Assembly (NCBI RefSeq): GCF_001422325.1
Contig: NZ_LMMR01000009.1
Coordinates: forward strand, 62,001 to 126,000
Length of the DNA stretch: 64,000 nucleotides
From: Leifsonia sp. Leaf264
GTDB taxonomy: Bacteria > Actinomycetota > Actinomycetes > Actinomycetales > Microbacteriaceae
Direction of reading: 5' to 3'
Positions 17,374 through 27,016 of this stretch are shown piece by piece (the stretch's first letter is position 1; each line of letters starts with the position of its first letter). The notes under the pieces are model-generated. The model searched no databases. It was not told the origin of the DNA and saw only the letters and a program-made list of their open reading frames with translations. Both the position numbers and the translations under genes were made by a program.

Positions 17374-17846
17374 GCTGGCGGCATCGACGCCGACTGGCCG
17401 GCGTGCTGATGGTGCTCTACCTCATCGTGCTCGCTCTCATCGTGCTGTGGCCGGAGCCCGTGGACCGACCGATCAGCCACGAGATCTACGCCTTCGTGAT
17501 CTGGGCGCACCAACATGGCATGCCGTGGATGAGCTACAAGCTCATCGAGTTCAGCTCGAACGTGGTGATGTTCATCCCCTTCGGAGTGATCCTGACCGTG
17601 CTCCTGGGACGCAGGCGCTGGTGGATGGCGACCATCGCCGGCGTGCTGTTCTCGTCGGCGATCGAACTCGCGCAGTTCCTACTCCTGCCCGATCGCTACC
17701 CGAGCGGGCGCGACGTCATCGCGAACAGCACTGGCGCCCTCATCGGCAGCCTGATCGTGCTGGTGATCGGCACGCTCATCGCCCGGCGGCGGCCGCCTCG
17801 CGCCGCAGCCGTGGGCGTGGTGCCGACGTCCACCTCTGCGCGCTGA
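17370..17846 (+). CDS. VanZ family membrane protein
   Basis: A 158-residue protein with four hydrophobic segments. It has the VanZ-like pattern: an early ALIVLWPEPVD helix end, then SSNVVMFIPFGVIL, SSAIELAQFLLLPDR and GRDVIANSTGALIG. The E-x-x-Q and D-x-x-x-N-x-x-G positions are the conserved residues of the family. VanZ proteins confer low-level teicoplanin resistance in enterococci, but most members have no known role and many sit in cell-envelope loci. It is coupled to the CHAP-like gene (ATGA) and is the last gene before a strong terminator. Confidence 0.85.
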   Translation: MSWRHRRRLAGVLMVLYLIVLALIVLWPEPVDRPISHEIYAFVIWAHQHGMPWMSYKLIEFSSNVVMFIPFGVILTVLLGRRRWWMATIAGVLFSSAIELAQFLLLPDRYPSGRDVIANSTGALIGSLIVLVIGTLIARRRPPRAAAVGVVPTSTSAR

Positions 17847-17900
17847 AGCTCGGACGACGTCCGGGGCCGAAGCGCCGTCCATTGCGTCACAACACAAAAG

Positions 17901-17930
17901 AGCACGGCCCCGGTTTCCCGGGGCCGTGCT
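17901..17930. terminator. strong bidirectional terminator
   Basis: A 13-bp perfect stem (AGCACGGCCCCGG with CCGGGGCCGTGCT) around a TTTC loop lies between the convergent vanZ-like gene and the LASTG protein gene; CAAAAG to its left gives a short T-tract for minus-strand transcripts. Confidence 0.9.
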
Positions 17931-17948
17931 CGTGCGTTCTCGAAGGGG

Positions 17949-18437
17949 TTACGCTGCTGCGCGGTTGCGACGCACCGTGGTCAGCACGACCACGAGGGCG
18001 ATGCCGAGCAGGATCGCGCCGGCGGCGCCCCAGATGAGGAGCATCGGAACGTTGGCGCCGGTCGAGGCGAGGCCGTCAGCGGACGACGAGTCCGCCGGGA
18101 GCACCGTGAACGTGGCGACAGCGACCGCGTTGGCCGTCGTAGCGGTGACCGTGTAGGTGCCGGGCGCGCTGGCGGTGGCGGTGGTCGAGACCGATCCGCT
18201 CGCGTCGGTGGTCTTGGCGATCGAGCCGGCCTTGACGACAGCCAGGGTGACGCCGTCGCCCTGAATCGTGACGGGCGCGTTGGCGTCGAGTCCGGAGAAG
18301 CTCAGCTCCGCCGAGTTACCGGCCGTGGTCGTGGCGCTGGAGCCCTGACCGTTGTACTCAGCGGCAGTCGCTGCGGTGACCGGGATGGCAACGAACGCCA
18401 CGACGGCGAGCGCAATCGCGACAAGCTTCTTCTTCAT
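17949..18437 (-). CDS. LASTG-type cell-wall-anchored protein
   Basis: A 162-residue secreted protein. It starts MKKKLVAIALAVVAF with a cleavable signal ending near ATAA, then about 95 residues of Thr/Ala/Ser-rich strands with an immunoglobulin-like look (GTYTVTATT), and ends in a sorting signal: LASTG at residues 123-127, a hydrophobic stretch and a VRRNRAAA tail. LAxTG signals are used by class E-type sortases of actinobacteria. The start is the ATG with AAGGGG seven bases upstream; an upstream in-frame start would spoil the signal peptide. No sortase gene lies in the window. Confidence 0.8.
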   Translation of the reverse strand: MKKKLVAIALAVVAFVAIPVTAATAAEYNGQGSSATTTAGNSAELSFSGLDANAPVTIQGDGVTLAVVKAGSIAKTTDASGSVSTTATASAPGTYTVTATTANAVAVATFTVLPADSSSADGLASTGANVPMLLIWGAAGAILLGIALVVVLTTVRRNRAAA

Positions 18438-18498
18438 GATGGGACCCCTTGATTTGTGATTGTGCGACCGCTGAACGCAACTGCGATCTAAGACCGTT

Positions 18499-20328
18499 TC
18501 AGAGTACGGCATTTTCACAGGTAAGCGGTAACCGATTAACCGGGACGTTACGCAGCATCGGCGTCATCTCAAGGCCCGCACCCCGTTTACTGGGGTCGTC
18601 GCCGAGGAATCCGAAGGTCAGCGTCGTACTCTCGCCAGGCGCGAGTTCCGTCGAGAACTTGCTGAGGGGGTATCCGTTCTCGATGCTCGGGTAATACCCC
18701 GAATCCTTCCCGTCACGCAGTGCTCCCAGGTTGTACGAGCCGGGCGGCGCGTAGGCCGCTACCGACGTCGAGATATTCCCTGCCGCCACGCCCTTGAGCC
18801 CTCCGCCGGTGACATATTCCGGCAGGGTGGTCGCCGCATCCGCCGGCGCCGTATTCGTCAGCTTCACGTGCAGTTCGTAATAGGGGCGCTCGTCCTTGCG
18901 GCAGACGACATCTCCCATCGCGACTTCCATGTCGAGATAGGTGTCCATCTTCGACGCGGTCTGATCGTCGAAGTAGAGACCGAACCTCGAAGCCGACCCA
19001 GCGCTGGACGGAAGCTCTCCGGCGAGAGTCGTGCCCTCGAGGATCTCCTGGTCGTCGTCGTGGGAACTCCACACGAGCACCCGTCGCTCGTCTCCGGCGC
19101 GAATGAACGCATCGATCAGCTTCTTCGGGTCGGCGTCACCGCTCGCCACGGCGGCGAAGACCGCCGCGGCGGCTGACGCGAAGAACGCATCCTGATCGGC
19201 GGGATTCTCGTAGCGTGCGTACACGTCGCTCAGCAGCAGTTGAACCGCGTTCTCGCTCGTGATGACATCACCGCTCGGCAGGGTGACGGGACCAGTGGCT
19301 TCCAACAAGTAGCTCAACATGACCGGATCGGTGGCGATCACGCCGTCGACCTCGGTTCCGAACTGCCTCTTCCACATCTCGCGCGCGATCTGACCTGTGA
19401 GAGGGAACTGCGGGGTATAGCCGACATCCTGGATGTATTCGGCCGTGTTCTCACCCCAGATGGCCCTCACGTCAGTGGGCAGCTCGATCACGGGCGCGTC
19501 GTAGTGCGGGAAGTCGGACGAGCTCGCCTGCTCGGTCATCGCGAAGGCGCCGTCGTCGGTGTGGATGAGGGCGAGCGCCCCGGGGATCCCGCCGGACGAT
19601 CGAAGTTCCGCATTGTTCTGGAACAGCATCAGGTAGTTGCGAGCGCCATCGGCGCCGAGCATCGCCGGCACGAGCTGCGCCGCGCGATCCAGCCCTCCGA
19701 TCGCCGAGGCCGCATCCGCCAGCTGCGCCTCGTACGAGTCGCGTGCATCTGCCAACGGACCGATCACGTCGAGGTCATCGATCGAACGGATGTCGGTGCT
19801 CGCCTGGGAGATCGTGGCATCAGCAGCCGCGAGATCAGGCTGTGCAGCGATTAGCGGATCGAGGTCAATGCGACCGTCGACCGGCTTGAAGTCACCCAGC
19901 TGAATCGATCCGGCCAGATTCGACAGCGGCCGAACAGCGCCTTGCGCGACAGTGTCGACGGATGCCGCCAACTCCCGCATCACCGTGAGGTTCGGACCGA
20001 TCCAGGGAACGACCTCGGCAGCGCGCCAGATCGGATCACTGGTCAGTTGCGCAGCCTGTGCGGCGTGGCTCTGGAGCTGGGATCCTGCTGCCTGAGCTGC
20101 GTCGCCGTCTCCAGCGACGACTCGCGACTTCATCTCGGTTGCGAGAGGAATGGCCTGTTCCAGCTCGCCCTTGGCGAGGAACCCGCGCACACCCACCCAT
20201 GCCGCGATGGCTATCAACACGAAGACGACGCCCAGCACCACGAGGAGCACGACGCGACGAGAACGCGCACGTTGGCGGTGCGATCGTCTCGACACGGGCT
20301 CCCCCGCAGTATCGGGACGAGAGGTCAT
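18499..20328 (-). CDS. DUF4012 domain-containing membrane-anchored protein
   Basis: A 609-residue protein with a basic N-terminus, one transmembrane helix at about residues 25-50 and a large extracellular part. It matches the DUF4012 family found in actinobacterial EPS loci, with the conserved NYLMLFQNNAELRSSGGIPG segment near residue 232 and TGPVTLPSGDVITSENA later. The biochemical role is unknown; families of this shape resemble LytR-CpsA-Psr-type extracellular assemblers only loosely. No ribosome site precedes the ATG; a TGTAAT box lies 6 bases upstream, suggesting a leaderless start. A decayed copy of its first half lies at 22519-23310 beyond fcl and gmd. Confidence 0.85.
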   Translation of the reverse strand: MTSRPDTAGEPVSRRSHRQRARSRRVVLLVVLGVVFVLIAIAAWVGVRGFLAKGELEQAIPLATEMKSRVVAGDGDAAQAAGSQLQSHAAQAAQLTSDPIWRAAEVVPWIGPNLTVMRELAASVDTVAQGAVRPLSNLAGSIQLGDFKPVDGRIDLDPLIAAQPDLAAADATISQASTDIRSIDDLDVIGPLADARDSYEAQLADAASAIGGLDRAAQLVPAMLGADGARNYLMLFQNNAELRSSGGIPGALALIHTDDGAFAMTEQASSSDFPHYDAPVIELPTDVRAIWGENTAEYIQDVGYTPQFPLTGQIAREMWKRQFGTEVDGVIATDPVMLSYLLEATGPVTLPSGDVITSENAVQLLLSDVYARYENPADQDAFFASAAAAVFAAVASGDADPKKLIDAFIRAGDERRVLVWSSHDDDQEILEGTTLAGELPSSAGSASRFGLYFDDQTASKMDTYLDMEVAMGDVVCRKDERPYYELHVKLTNTAPADAATTLPEYVTGGGLKGVAAGNISTSVAAYAPPGSYNLGALRDGKDSGYYPSIENGYPLSKFSTELAPGESTTLTFGFLGDDPSKRGAGLEMTPMLRNVPVNRLPLTCENAVL

Positions 20329-20334
20329 CCGTCA

Positions 20335-20340
20335 ATTACA
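20335..20340 (-). promoter_or_regulatory. -10 box for leaderless DUF4012 transcript
   Basis: On the minus strand TGTAAT ends 6 bases before the ATG, with no Shine-Dalgarno sequence between. The bases around it are kept in the decayed copy near 23290-23310 (as TGCAAT), which supports a functional element. Confidence 0.45.
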
Positions 20341-20354
20341 CCAGACGATGCTGC

Positions 20355-21350
20355 CTAGCCCCGCAAGCTGGAATGGTGCTCCCGATACCACTGGACCGTC
20401 GACCGCAGCCCGTCCTCGAGGGAGATGCGTGCAGTCCACCCGGCGTTCGCGAGCCTTGACACGTCGAGCAGCTTCTGCGGCGTGCCGTCGGGCTTCGTCG
20501 TGTCCCACTGCGTTTCACCGTCGTAGTCGACGACTCGCGCCACCGTCTCCGCGATCTCACGGATGGTGACATCGCTTCCCGTACCGACGTTCACCTGTTC
20601 CGGCCCGTCGTAATTCTCCAGGAGATGCAGGCAGGCATCGGCCATGTCGTCGACGTGGAGGAACTCACGACGCGGCGTGCCGGTCCCCCAGTTCGTCACG
20701 GTTGTGACTCCAGCATCCGCCGCTTCGTCATATCTCCTGATGAGCGCGGGCAGTACGTGCGATCCCAATGGCGAGAAGTTGTCTCCAGGACCATACAGGT
20801 TCGTCGGCATAGCCGATATCCACGGCAACCCGAACTGCCGACGCACAGCCTGCACCTGCATGATGCCGGCGATCTTGGCGATCGCGTACGCGTCGTTCGT
20901 CTCCTCGAGATATCCGGTCAACAGCGCGTCCTCGCTGATCGGCTGCGGGGCGAACTTGGGATAGATGCACGACGAGCCGAGGAAGAGCAAGCGCTCCACC
21001 TCCACCTCGACAGCCGCGTCCATCAGATTCACCTGGATCTGAAGGTTCACGCTGAGGAAGTCGGCGGGATACGTGCTGTTCGCGAGAATCCCACCGACCT
21101 TCGCGGCTGCCAGCACCACGTAGCGAGGCCGGGCCTCCGCCATGAAGGCGAAGACGGCCTGACGGTCGGTGAGGTCGAGTTCCGATGACGACCGGCCGAT
21201 GAGATTGGTGAACCCCTCGGCTTCGAGCTTGCGCCAGATTGCTGATCCGACGAGCCCGCGGTGCCCAGCGACATAGAAGGGGGCGTCGCGATCGAGCCGT
21301 GATGCCTCGAACGACGATCCATCCTGACCCACGAGACCGGTGAACGTCAC
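20355..21350 (-). CDS. fcl: GDP-L-fucose synthase
   Basis: A 331-residue short-chain dehydrogenase/epimerase that converts GDP-4-keto-6-deoxy-mannose to GDP-L-fucose with NADPH. The NADP site reads [11 protein letters not shown] near residue 28, the catalytic Ser lies in LGSSCIYPK and the Tyr-Lys pair in AYAIAK. The [18 protein letters not shown] segment is typical of the family. The GTG start overlaps the stop of gmd by 4 bp, so the two are coupled. About 20 residues precede the Rossmann strand, slightly longer than in the E. coli enzyme. It provides fucose for the polysaccharide. Confidence 0.95.
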   Translation of the reverse strand: MTFTGLVGQDGSSFEASRLDRDAPFYVAGHRGLVGSAIWRKLEAEGFTNLIGRSSSELDLTDRQAVFAFMAEARPRYVVLAAAKVGGILANSTYPADFLSVNLQIQVNLMDAAVEVEVERLLFLGSSCIYPKFAPQPISEDALLTGYLEETNDAYAIAKIAGIMQVQAVRRQFGLPWISAMPTNLYGPGDNFSPLGSHVLPALIRRYDEAADAGVTTVTNWGTGTPRREFLHVDDMADACLHLLENYDGPEQVNVGTGSDVTIREIAETVARVVDYDGETQWDTTKPDGTPQKLLDVSRLANAGWTARISLEDGLRSTVQWYREHHSSLRG

Positions 21351-22378
21351 CGGTCACCCCAGCTGTCGAGAGACACTGCGTCGATCCAGGGGCTCCCGGC
21401 GAACTCGAGGGCTTCGATATCAGCATCGACCATCAATCGCGCCAGTTCGTCGGGCCGCACGGATGCTTTCCAGCCGAGCTTGGAATTCGCCTTCGACGGG
21501 TCACCGACGAGCGCGTCGACCTCGGTGGGACGCAGGTACCGCTCATCGAATAGAACATGGTCTTCCCAGTTGAGGCCGGCGTGCTCGAACGAGATGGTGA
21601 GGAAATCGCGCACCGTCGTGGCGATACCGGTGGCGAGCACGAAGTCCTCGGGTTCGTCGACCTGCAGCATCCGCCACATCCCCTCGACGTACTCCGCGGC
21701 GTAGCCCCAGTCGCGCACGGCGTCGAGGTTGCCCATGTAGAGGTGCTCTTGACGCCCGGCCTTGATGGCGGCGACGGCGCGGGTGATCTTGCGCGTCACG
21801 AAGGTCTCTCCGCGGCGGGGGGACTCGTGGTTGAAAAGGATGCCGTTGACCGCGAACATGCCGTAGGCCTCGCGGTAGTTCTTCGTGATCCAGTAGCTGT
21901 AGAGCTTGGCCGCACCATAGGGCGAGCGGGGATAGAACGGAGTCTCCTCGTTCTGAGGCGGCGGGGTTGCGCCATAGAGTTCCGAACTCGAGGCCTGATA
22001 AAACCGCGTTTCGATTCCCGAGAGACGAACGGCCTCGAGAATGCGGATGGTTCCTGTGCCGGTGGTGTCGGCGGTGTGCTCGGGTTCGTCGAAGGAGACG
22101 CGCACATGCGACTGAGCACCCAGGTTGTAGACCTCGTCAGGATTGATCTCGGCGAGCAAAGTCACGAGACGAGCTCCATCGCTCAGATCTCCGTAGTGGA
22201 GAAAAAGGCGAGCGGATGGGTCGTGCGGGTCCACGTACAGGTGATCGATACGCGAGGTGTTGAACGTGGACGCCCTGCGGATGAGACCGTGGACCTCATA
22301 GCCCTTCGACAACAGAAGCTCGGCGAGGTACGAGCCGTCTTGCCCCGTGATACCGGTGATGAATGCTCGCTTGGTCAA
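21347..22378 (-). CDS. gmd: GDP-mannose 4,6-dehydratase
   Basis: A 343-residue enzyme making GDP-4-keto-6-deoxy-D-mannose from GDP-mannose. The NADP site is [18 protein letters not shown] at the N-terminus, the active site has [11 protein letters not shown] and the Tyr-Lys pair in [12 protein letters not shown]. It starts with TTG, supported by GAGGAG about seven bases upstream and by the family N-terminus ([10 protein letters not shown]). It overlaps fcl by 4 bp. No gene for GDP-mannose synthesis (manB/manC) is visible in the window, so GDP-mannose must come from elsewhere. Confidence 0.95.
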   Translation of the reverse strand: MTKRAFITGITGQDGSYLAELLLSKGYEVHGLIRRASTFNTSRIDHLYVDPHDPSARLFLHYGDLSDGARLVTLLAEINPDEVYNLGAQSHVRVSFDEPEHTADTTGTGTIRILEAVRLSGIETRFYQASSSELYGATPPPQNEETPFYPRSPYGAAKLYSYWITKNYREAYGMFAVNGILFNHESPRRGETFVTRKITRAVAAIKAGRQEHLYMGNLDAVRDWGYAAEYVEGMWRMLQVDEPEDFVLATGIATTVRDFLTISFEHAGLNWEDHVLFDERYLRPTEVDALVGDPSKANSKLGWKASVRPDELARLMVDADIEALEFAGSPWIDAVSLDSWGDR

Positions 22379-22518
22379 GTTCGTTCTCCTCTACGCGTGG
22401 TTGCTGGACACACAACTAGGACGAATCCCTCATGCCAGCACGATGCTACTGGGTCGGAGGCGAACCAGTACTAAACGGTGTCAGGGAGAGCGTGGGCGCC
22501 CGCCGCGCGATCAGGTCG

Positions 22519-23310
22519 AGTTCTCCCAGATTGCCCTCACGCCAGTGGGCAGCTCGATCACGGGCGCGTCGTAGGCCAGGAAGTCGGACGAGCTCGCCTG
22601 CTCAGTCATCGCGAACGCGCCGTCGTCGGTATGGATGAGAGCGAGCGCCCCCGGGGATCCCGCTCGACGATTGAAGCTCAGCGTTGCTCTGGAGCAGCAT
22701 CAGGTAGTTGCGTGGCCCATCGGCGCCGAGCATCGCCGGCACGACCGGTGCCACACGGCCGAGGGAGCCGATCGCCGGGGCGCTTCGGAGAGCTGCGCCT
22801 CGTGCGAATCGCGCGCAGTGGCCAACGGGCCGATCACATCGAGGCCATCAATCGAACGGATGTCGGTGTTGGCCTGCGAGATGGTGCCATCAGCGGCCGC
22901 GAGATCAGGTTTGGACGGATGCCGTCAACTCGCGCATCACGGTCAGACTTGGGCCTATCCGACGCGCGTTTTCAACGGCGCGCCAGATCGATCACTGGTG
23001 AGGGATGCCGCTTTCGCAGCGTGCGCCTGGAACTGCGAGCCCGGCCTCTGGGCAGCCTCGCTCTCGCCTGCCACTACCTGGGCCTTCATGTCGCTCGCGA
23101 GCGGGATGGTCTGCTCGCGCTCTTCTTTGGCGAGCAACTCGCGTACCCCGACCCACGTCACGACCGCGACCGCGACCGGAGCGATGGCGAGGCTAAGCAC
23201 CACGAAATGCACAATGCGGCGCGCGGCCGGGCATGCGGCGGTTCGATCGTCTCGACGCGGGCTCCCCCGCAGAATCGGGACGAGAGGTCGGCGGTCAATT
23301 GCACCAGACG
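22519..23310 (-). pseudogene. decayed partial copy of the DUF4012 gene
   Basis: This stretch aligns with the first half of the intact DUF4012 gene plus its upstream region (about 19448-20347). Around 22560-22650 versus 19500-19585 only about 8 differences occur in 86 bases. The translated piece WVGVRELLAKEEREQTIPLA matches WVGVRGFLAKGELEQAIPLA of the intact protein. The start codon is lost (GTCATC became GTCGGC), there is a deletion of about 107 bases near 22910, several frameshifts, and the gene ends near 22519 where similarity stops. It lies in the same orientation as the intact gene, with fcl and gmd between them. Confidence 0.85.
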
Positions 23311-23584
23311 GATTTTCTCGAGTTCACCCACTCAAGTAGGTCTACCGGCACCAATCGAAGTCGAACGAGGCAGATGCTTTGAGGCCAACGCGTGTAGCTG
23401 AGCATTAGTGGCTGCTTTGTAACGGCGAACTGATTCTGAGGCGCACCATCGACTGCGATGTGTCCACAATGTCTCGCCAAACACCCGAGGTACCGCTCGC
23501 CGCTTACATCGAGGTCAACCTCGACCCCGTCGCCCATCGCGGATCTTCTCGTCATGGAACAACAGTCCTGCCTGTCGGCGCGAT
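23311..23584. other. non-coding stretch at the edge of the low-GC region
   Basis: Between the decayed DUF4012 copy and the acyltransferase gene no frame is convincing. A 97-codon minus-strand frame crosses it but runs into the pseudogene and resembles nothing I know. Base composition begins to drop here, so this may be the junction of an acquired segment. No terminal inverted repeats or transposase remnants were recognised. Confidence 0.5.
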
Positions 23585-25654
23585 TCACCCGTTCGCGGTT
23601 CGAAGGTCGCGGAGGGCTACTTCGAACCGACCGGAGAGTCGTTTGCTTGCATCTACCGAAAGATGTGTCCCGTCACGGTACATGATCGTCCCGCCCTTGA
23701 TGGTTGTGCAGGATTCGACATCGCAGAGCTCGTCGCGCAACTGGAGGGTATCGACCGCCCGCGATGAACCCAGGTGATCGTATATCCTCTGAACTTCCTG
23801 GAACTGGTCTTCCGCGGTGGTGAGGTCTATTTCGCCGACGCAGTTAAACGAGGCCATTGCGAATGACGAGCAAAGCTGGGGCTGGTATTCCTGATAGTCA
23901 ACGTAGTTGTAAAACGGGATCTCCTGCACCAGAAGCACCTTGTGCCCAGCGGCACGCAGATTTTCAACCATCGCTCCGAGGGAACCCTCAAGGGAATGGA
24001 GCTTGCGGCTGGTTTCGGTGCTGGCATCTCGCTCGGACAGACCAGCGCGGATGCTTGATGAACTCCAATAGATTCCGACCTGCGAAATGATTACAGTGCC
24101 AGGAGTCGCGTCCGCGAGAAGGAAATCAATCGTGCCGGTGCGATACTCGTCGCACCTTGCATTCCATGCCGAGCTCATGTCGTTTCGGTAGAAGAACCCC
24201 GCAAATAGCGGGCACGCTGTAGAAGTACTCAGGTGCAGAGGTGCGTCGAGCGCTAGAGCCGCCCCCAGAACTGCTTCGCTGAAGTGGTCAGCGTTCGAAT
24301 CTCCGACGAGATAGATGGGTGCCCCTTCCGCCGTACCGTTCCACGTGCAGGTGCCCTCGTCACGCATGCCCAACGGCAGTGTGGTGTCGCAGCCTGACGC
24401 TTCACCGAGGTGAGCTGAATCGGCTGCCTGATAAGCGCGGACGCCATCATTGGCGAACCCATCGCGCGCCGCAGCGAAAGTTCCTGCACTGAGGACAAGC
24501 GGAACGACGAGAATGGCAGCCGCCACCGGAATGAAACGCCGCAATGGCCTCGAAGGGAAAGCCCGGAGAGGGTTCTCGATCCACCGATAGGACGCCATTG
24601 CCGCCCCTAGCGAAACGGCGAGCGCAACTACACGAGCCCGCGGATCCTGTCCGGTGAGCAGATCAGCAAACACAATCAGCGGCCAATGCCAGAGGTACCA
24701 CGAGTACGACCGGTCTCCGATCCACACTGCAGGCCGAGCGGCCAGTACTCTACTCATCACGTTGCTCCCCACTCGGCCCGCTGTGATCAGAAGCACAGTC
24801 GAGACAACCGGGAGTACCGTCCAAGGTCCCGGGAACGCATCCGCCTCACTTATGAGCCACATGCTCCCGAGAATTCCCGCCGCCCCAGCCACTCCGAACA
24901 CCTTCGCCGAAGCGCTGGGCAGTCGTTCGATGCGGGTGAGCGCGAAAGCCACTAGCGCACCAGCGATGAACTCCCAGACCCGGCCGAGAGGCCCGTAGAA
25001 GCCGAAGGAAGTTCCTACGATGAATGTCGGAATTCGACCGGTGACTCCCCCAGCAATCGGGGGAACTCGGCCGACCGGGTCCGCGACGACGGCAGCGAAG
25101 GCCAGCAACGCTGACGCAAGCCCAACAGCAACGAGGATCGCCACCGGGAACCCCCGGGAAGCGCGCCCACGGCCAGATAGCCACCATCCGCACATGAGGA
25201 GCATCGGAAACCCGAGGTAAAACTGCTCCTCGACCGACAGAGACCAGGTGTGCAGTAGGGGGTTAATGTCCGCCGCCGGAGCGAAGTAGCCTCCCGTCGT
25301 GCCCGCAATGACATAGTTCGCCGAAATTAATAGGGCGCCGATTCCAGTAAGAGTGGCGTTCTGCAAGCTCCCAAGGGGCGACAGGAGCAGAGCAGCACCG
25401 GCGACGCTGAACACCACGACGACTGCAAGCGCAGGGGTAAGGCGTTTGAAACGGCGGACGTAAAACGACCGGAGTTCGATCCGTCCAGTCTTTTGTCGTT
25501 CGCGGATTAGCATGTTGGCGATTACGAACCCGGAGATGACGAAGAACATGTCCACTCCAACAAACCCGCCCGGAACGGGCAAGCCCGCGTGAAACAAGAT
25601 CACCGCAAGCACTGCCAGCGCCCTGAGGCCCTGAATGTCTGCGTATCTGTGCAT
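23585..25654 (-). CDS. acyltransferase family 3 fused to SGNH hydrolase domain
   Basis: A 689-residue OafA/YrhL-type O-acyltransferase. The first 380 residues form about ten membrane helices with RALAVLAVILFHAGLP (catalytic His) and GVDMFFVISGFVIANML. The C-terminal 280 residues are an SGNH domain outside the membrane, with IYLVGDSNADHF (block I Ser) and YRDGTHLSVDASKRL (block V Asp-x-x-His). Such fusions move an acyl group across the membrane and onto a surface glycan. It is the most downstream gene of the low-GC segment and is separated by 273 bases from the glycosyltransferase upstream, so it may have its own promoter. Confidence 0.9.
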   Translation of the reverse strand: MHRYADIQGLRALAVLAVILFHAGLPVPGGFVGVDMFFVISGFVIANMLIRERQKTGRIELRSFYVRRFKRLTPALAVVVVFSVAGAALLLSPLGSLQNATLTGIGALLISANYVIAGTTGGYFAPAADINPLLHTWSLSVEEQFYLGFPMLLMCGWWLSGRGRASRGFPVAILVAVGLASALLAFAAVVADPVGRVPPIAGGVTGRIPTFIVGTSFGFYGPLGRVWEFIAGALVAFALTRIERLPSASAKVFGVAGAAGILGSMWLISEADAFPGPWTVLPVVSTVLLITAGRVGSNVMSRVLAARPAVWIGDRSYSWYLWHWPLIVFADLLTGQDPRARVVALAVSLGAAMASYRWIENPLRAFPSRPLRRFIPVAAAILVVPLVLSAGTFAAARDGFANDGVRAYQAADSAHLGEASGCDTTLPLGMRDEGTCTWNGTAEGAPIYLVGDSNADHFSEAVLGAALALDAPLHLSTSTACPLFAGFFYRNDMSSAWNARCDEYRTGTIDFLLADATPGTVIISQVGIYWSSSSIRAGLSERDASTETSRKLHSLEGSLGAMVENLRAAGHKVLLVQEIPFYNYVDYQEYQPQLCSSFAMASFNCVGEIDLTTAEDQFQEVQRIYDHLGSSRAVDTLQLRDELCDVESCTTIKGGTIMYRDGTHLSVDASKRLSGRFEVALRDLRTANG

Positions 25655-25927
25655 CTCCGATTACCTCATTCCTTTTGGACGCCCTGAAGCTTAACAACTC
25701 AGTGAACTCGGCCCTACTTGCTGTCGGGGAGTGAATGCAACGGACCGTAGTCGGCTTGATTGAGCCGCCTTGAACCGGAATCGGCGGCACATAAGAACGA
25801 GCCACGATCGTTTAGCCCTCACCACCGACCAAGCCAGCGCGGGCGGAAGCTAGCCTCAATGAGTTGGACCGACCGGACCGCGCGCTCCCTCGTTGACCGA
25901 GCGAGTCACCTGACGCTGAGGATCCAG

Positions 25928-27016
25928 TCAGCCGCGCCCGAGCGCGCTCGCATATGCGTGCGCGTATCGGATGGGATCACTCTGAAAAGTGGCGGATGCT
26001 CTGCCGGCAATCGCCAGGGCCGCCCTCAGATCTGCGCTGTGGGCCAGTGCAGAGAGAACCGCGCCCAGACTGACCGAGCTATTAGCGATGAAATAGAGAC
26101 CCGTGACGCCATCGACAACTAGTTCGGCGGCACCCCCCTTGTCCGGAACTACAACCGGGAGTCCGGCCAGTTGCGCTTCAAGGACGGTCCGCCCCAGAGG
26201 CTCCCTCTCATTCGCCACGACCAACACATCAAGACCGTCCATCGCGAGTTCATTCGCCACGGGGCCCTCGTACTTCAATTGATCCCCAACTGCCCGCCGC
26301 ATAGCGTCCAACACGAGATCCCCCGACGGATGCCCATACTCCGTCGGAACACCACGCACTACTAGATCGCAGGGCAGTCCCGAGTTCGCTATTGCGTCAG
26401 CGAGGAGGACATGATTCTTGTCGGGATCAATACGACCGACAATCCCTATTCTGAGCACCATCCGTTCACTACGCGGCGGTTCCGTCAGGGGCGCCGAACG
26501 GGGCACGATCGGTCGATATAGCACCGTTGCTCTAGCACTGACGGCGCGACTGACGCTTGCAGCGAATTCGCTAACTGCAACCACGCCAGCCCCCGCAATG
26601 ACTGCCGCGTCGAGTGCCACCAACCCCTTGCCCGCATCCAGGTAGTCATGAAGGTCTATGAACCATCGCCGCGGGGCCCGGCGCACTCGGTCGAACAGGC
26701 TCAAGACGGCTACCGGAGCATTCAAGCGAGGACTAAAAGAGACGACCGTTCCGGTTTTCGGAAGAACCCCTCGCGCTCGAAAGAACCTCACTAGCTGCCG
26801 CAAGCGACCAGAAACACCTCCGCTCTCAGCACTGGCGACTACAACTACAGCGGCATTGACGCGGCCTCGCCACGCCTCTCCCAACTCTGCTGAAACGCAG
26901 TACAACGAGACCCTATGTCCGGCCGCATGCAGGGATTCCGCGAGGGTGAGCAAACTTCGTTCGGCTCCCCATACCCCCGGTGAAACTGAAAGAAACCTGA
27001 TGGGTGCCTCGTTCAC
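25928..27016 (-). CDS. GT4 family glycosyltransferase
   Basis: A 362-residue GT-B glycosyltransferase. IRFLSVSPGVWGAERSLL begins the protein, LRIGIVGRIDPDKNHVLL starts the donor domain, and ANEREPLGRTVLEAQLAG contains the E-x7-E pair. The start is set at the GTG that overlaps the stop of the upstream GT2 gene by 4 bp, as elsewhere in the locus; an ATG at 27073 would add 19 residues and a 61-bp overlap. Codon use is less GC-rich than in the genes to the left of 20 kb. Sugar specificity is unknown. Confidence 0.83.
   Translation of the reverse strand: MNEAPIRFLSVSPGVWGAERSLLTLAESLHAAGHRVSLYCVSAELGEAWRGRVNAAVVVVASAESGGVSGRLRQLVRFFRARGVLPKTGTVVSFSPRLNAPVAVLSLFDRVRRAPRRWFIDLHDYLDAGKGLVALDAAVIAGAGVVAVSEFAASVSRAVSARATVLYRPIVPRSAPLTEPPRSERMVLRIGIVGRIDPDKNHVLLADAIANSGLPCDLVVRGVPTEYGHPSGDLVLDAMRRAVGDQLKYEGPVANELAMDGLDVLVVANEREPLGRTVLEAQLAGLPVVVPDKGGAAELVVDGVTGLYFIANSSVSLGAVLSALAHSADLRAALAIAGRASATFQSDPIRYAHAYASALGRG

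Noticed and set aside
23295-23588. 97-codon minus-strand frame between the pseudogene and the acyltransferase
   Set aside because: It overlaps the start region of the decayed DUF4012 copy, has relaxed composition and no family features; treated as non-coding.
25764-25788. GCCGCC/GGCGGC hairpin upstream of the AT3-SGNH gene
   Set aside because: Only six pairs with a 13-base loop and about 140 bases past the preceding stop; too weak to call a terminator.
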